This document shows positions 8,595 through 9,481 of a stretch of 9,481 bases of DNA, one piece after another; positions within the stretch are counted from its first letter, which is position 1; the number at the start of each line of letters is the position of its first letter. Below the pieces are notes generated by a model. That model saw nothing but the letters and a program-made list of their open reading frames with translations. It was not told the origin of the DNA and did no database searches. Position numbers and translations under genes: made by a program. Origin of the DNA: Bacteriovoracaceae bacterium (lineage in GTDB: Bacteria > Bdellovibrionota > Bacteriovoracia > Bacteriovoracales > Bacteriovoracaceae); assembly GCA_947442115.1 (NCBI GenBank), contig CANEVK010000089.1:1-9481 (forward strand), written 5' to 3'.

Positions 8595-9481
8595 TTTTAG
8601 ACAAATAATGATTTTTATAAAAGCCATTTATCTCAGAGGATTTTATGACTTTAAACCAAATTTTTGAATCTAAGAGCCCTGAATTCCTCTGGATCGTAAA
8701 CTCAAATTTATTTTGGGTTTTTCTAAACAGAGTTAAGCTCGAATTTGTGTAACATTTGGTTTCGTTCGGACAAGTATTGAGAAAAAGATTTCCATTTCCA
8801 TTTTGTGTCCTCGAAAGGGTGTATGGCTGATCTTCATTGGAAAGTTCTACTCCTATGTCACAAGTAGTACTTGGTGAGCTAAACACTTCCACTTTTAAAT
8901 ATTTCTCTGAACAAAAATTAAAACCTGATAAACTACAGATTTTATCAAACCTTAATTCACTTGAACCTGAAGAGAGACTCACACGGGTAATTTTGTATTC
9001 CGCATTTGTTCTGGAAATTCTAAAGTAGCAACTATCCTCTTTCGGATTGGAGACAAAGAAATTTACCCCATTATGTATTTTTTCAGGTTGAGTGTTTCCG
9101 GGCTGACTTGAAAGTACAATTTCAGCTCCATTGGTCGAGGGAACAGTAACAGTTAACTCCGTTCCTTGGCCGATCGTTTGATATTGATCTTTATCATCAT
9201 CTTTATCGTCATCATCTTCGTCTTCATCATCATCATCATCGTTTTGGTTTGTTTGTGATGATCCGCCATTTATTAGTCCGACAGCAACACTTGTTCCTGC
9301 TCCGCTGTCACCAACAGTACTTGATCCTGTTGTTGATCCCGTAGTTGATCCCGTAGTTGATCCCGTAGTTGATCCCGTAGTTGATCCCGTAGTTGATCCC
9401 GTAGTTGATCCCGTAGTTGATCCCGTAGTTGATCCCGTAGTTGATCCCGTAGTTGAGCCTGTAGTTGATCCTGTAGTTGAT
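8575..9481 (-). CDS. Unrecognised exported-type protein: STTG-repeat stalk, Asp-rich tract, six-Cys C-terminal domain (5' partial)
   Basis: The reverse frame is open from the right edge to TAG (complement of 8575-8577), giving 301 visible residues; the true start and any signal peptide lie beyond the window. In protein order: about 13 Ser-Thr-Thr-Gly units (residues 1-53), a Gly/Ser/Val spacer (to about 80), an 18-residue tract of Asp with two Glu and two Lys (81-98), then a mixed polar, beta-looking domain (about 99-301) with Cys at 151, 182, 190, 207, 237 and 243. The even number of cysteines and the Ser/Thr/Gly-rich stalk suggest export and possible disulfides, with the repeat holding the C-terminal domain away from an anchor; this is inference. 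GTG at 8980-8982 would start an internal 135-residue frame, but the frame continues upstream without a stop and carries coherent composition, so an internal start is unlikely. The gene converges on ndvB and overlaps its last 20 bp. I recognise no family; a Ca2+-binding or adhesive role is only a possibility. Confidence 0.8.
   Translation of the reverse strand, partial: STTGSTTGSTTGSTTGSTTGSTTGSTTGSTTGSTTGSTTGSTTGSTTGSTTGSSTVGDSGAGTSVAVGLINGGSSQTNQNDDDDDEDEDDDDKDDDKDQYQTIGQGTELTVTVPSTNGAEIVLSSQPGNTQPEKIHNGVNFFVSNPKEDSCYFRISRTNAEYKITRVSLSSGSSELRFDKICSLSGFNFCSEKYLKVEVFSSPSTTCDIGVELSNEDQPYTLSRTQNGNGNLFLNTCPNETKCYTNSSLTLFRKTQNKFEFTIQRNSGLLDSKIWFKVIKSSEINGFYKNHYLSKIIAPFP
9187..9240 (-). repeat. Near-trinucleotide GAT/ATC tract encoding an Asp-rich segment
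   Basis: Eighteen consecutive codons on the - strand are 14 Asp, two Glu and two Lys, mostly GAT with occasional GAC, GAA and AAA. On the + strand this reads as ATC repeats with interruptions. The longest pure run is five ATC units at 9226-9240. It separates the Ser/Thr/Gly stalk from the cysteine-containing domain. Confidence 0.85.
9322..9481 (-). repeat. 12-bp in-frame tandem repeat (minisatellite), ten perfect copies
   Basis: The + strand unit TGATCCCGTAGT occurs ten times without a mismatch at 9334-9453. Diverged copies flank it: TGATCCTGTTGT at 9322-9333, TGAGCCTGTAGT at 9454-9465 and TGATCCTGTAGT at 9466-9477. The start of another unit reaches the window edge, so the array probably continues. 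Read on the coding (-) strand each unit gives Ser-Thr-Thr-Gly, and the differences in the flanking copies are synonymous. Because the unit is four codons, gain or loss of copies keeps the frame. Confidence 0.95.

Noticed and set aside
8595..8660. Intrinsic terminator after ndvB
   Set aside because: No GC-containing stem followed by a T-run is visible; only a weak AT-rich partial symmetry (AATAATG ... CATTTAT).
8837..9028. A 63-codon + strand frame with a protein-like tail (SLEPEERLTRVIL)
   Set aside because: It is fully antisense to the long - strand gene, begins at TTG without a ribosome binding site, and its apparent quality follows from the opposite strand's codons.
9322..9481. The + strand reading of the repeat as Val-Val-Asp-Pro units
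   Set aside because: The - strand frame continues for 301 codons through the repeat, Asp tract and cysteine domain to a stop; the + reading belongs to no comparable frame here.
9322..9481. A CRISPR array or phage/plasmid iteron array
   Set aside because: Units are 12 bp, directly contiguous with no spacers, and lie in frame inside a coding sequence.

Overview
The window comes from an AT-rich bacterial genome (about one third G+C, judged by eye). It is dominated by one very large, intact gene for a cyclic beta-1,2-glucan synthase of the NdvB/ChvB/Cgs type. The inner-membrane glucan synthase, the probable outer-membrane beta-barrel end at the left edge and the exported-looking repeat protein at the right edge all point to a Gram-negative, proteobacteria-like or Bdellovibrionota-like cell. 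That placement is inference; nothing here fixes the species.

Layout: positions 1-173 hold the last 56 codons of a + strand gene whose C-terminus looks like the closing strands of an outer-membrane beta-barrel. Positions 174-287 are a short spacer with a small hairpin next to a Shine-Dalgarno sequence and no convincing terminator. Positions 288-8594 are the glucan synthase (2768 aa from the ATG). Its module order is that of the family: N-terminal region, TM pair, GT84 glycosyltransferase, two more TM pairs, glucoamylase-like domain, first GH94-type beta-sandwich, second beta-sandwich, GH94 (alpha/alpha)6 catalytic region. Positions 8575-9481 are a convergent - strand gene, open at the right edge. 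It encodes, from the N-terminal side, a perfect 12-bp tandem repeat (Ser-Thr-Thr-Gly units), a Gly/Ser-rich spacer, an Asp-rich tract and a six-cysteine C-terminal domain that I do not recognise. The two genes overlap tail to tail by 20 bp.

How they fit together: the synthase would build periplasmic or envelope cyclic glucan from UDP-glucose on the cytoplasmic face of the inner membrane. No NdvA/ChvA-type exporter or glucan-modifying enzyme lies in the window. The upstream barrel could share a transcript with the synthase, but a functional link is not shown. The - strand gene is probably an unrelated surface or secreted protein. I found no RNA gene, mobile element, CRISPR array or clearly undescribed system. 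The features most worth a second look are the repeat-bearing protein and the occurrence of a full-length NdvB in so AT-rich a genome.
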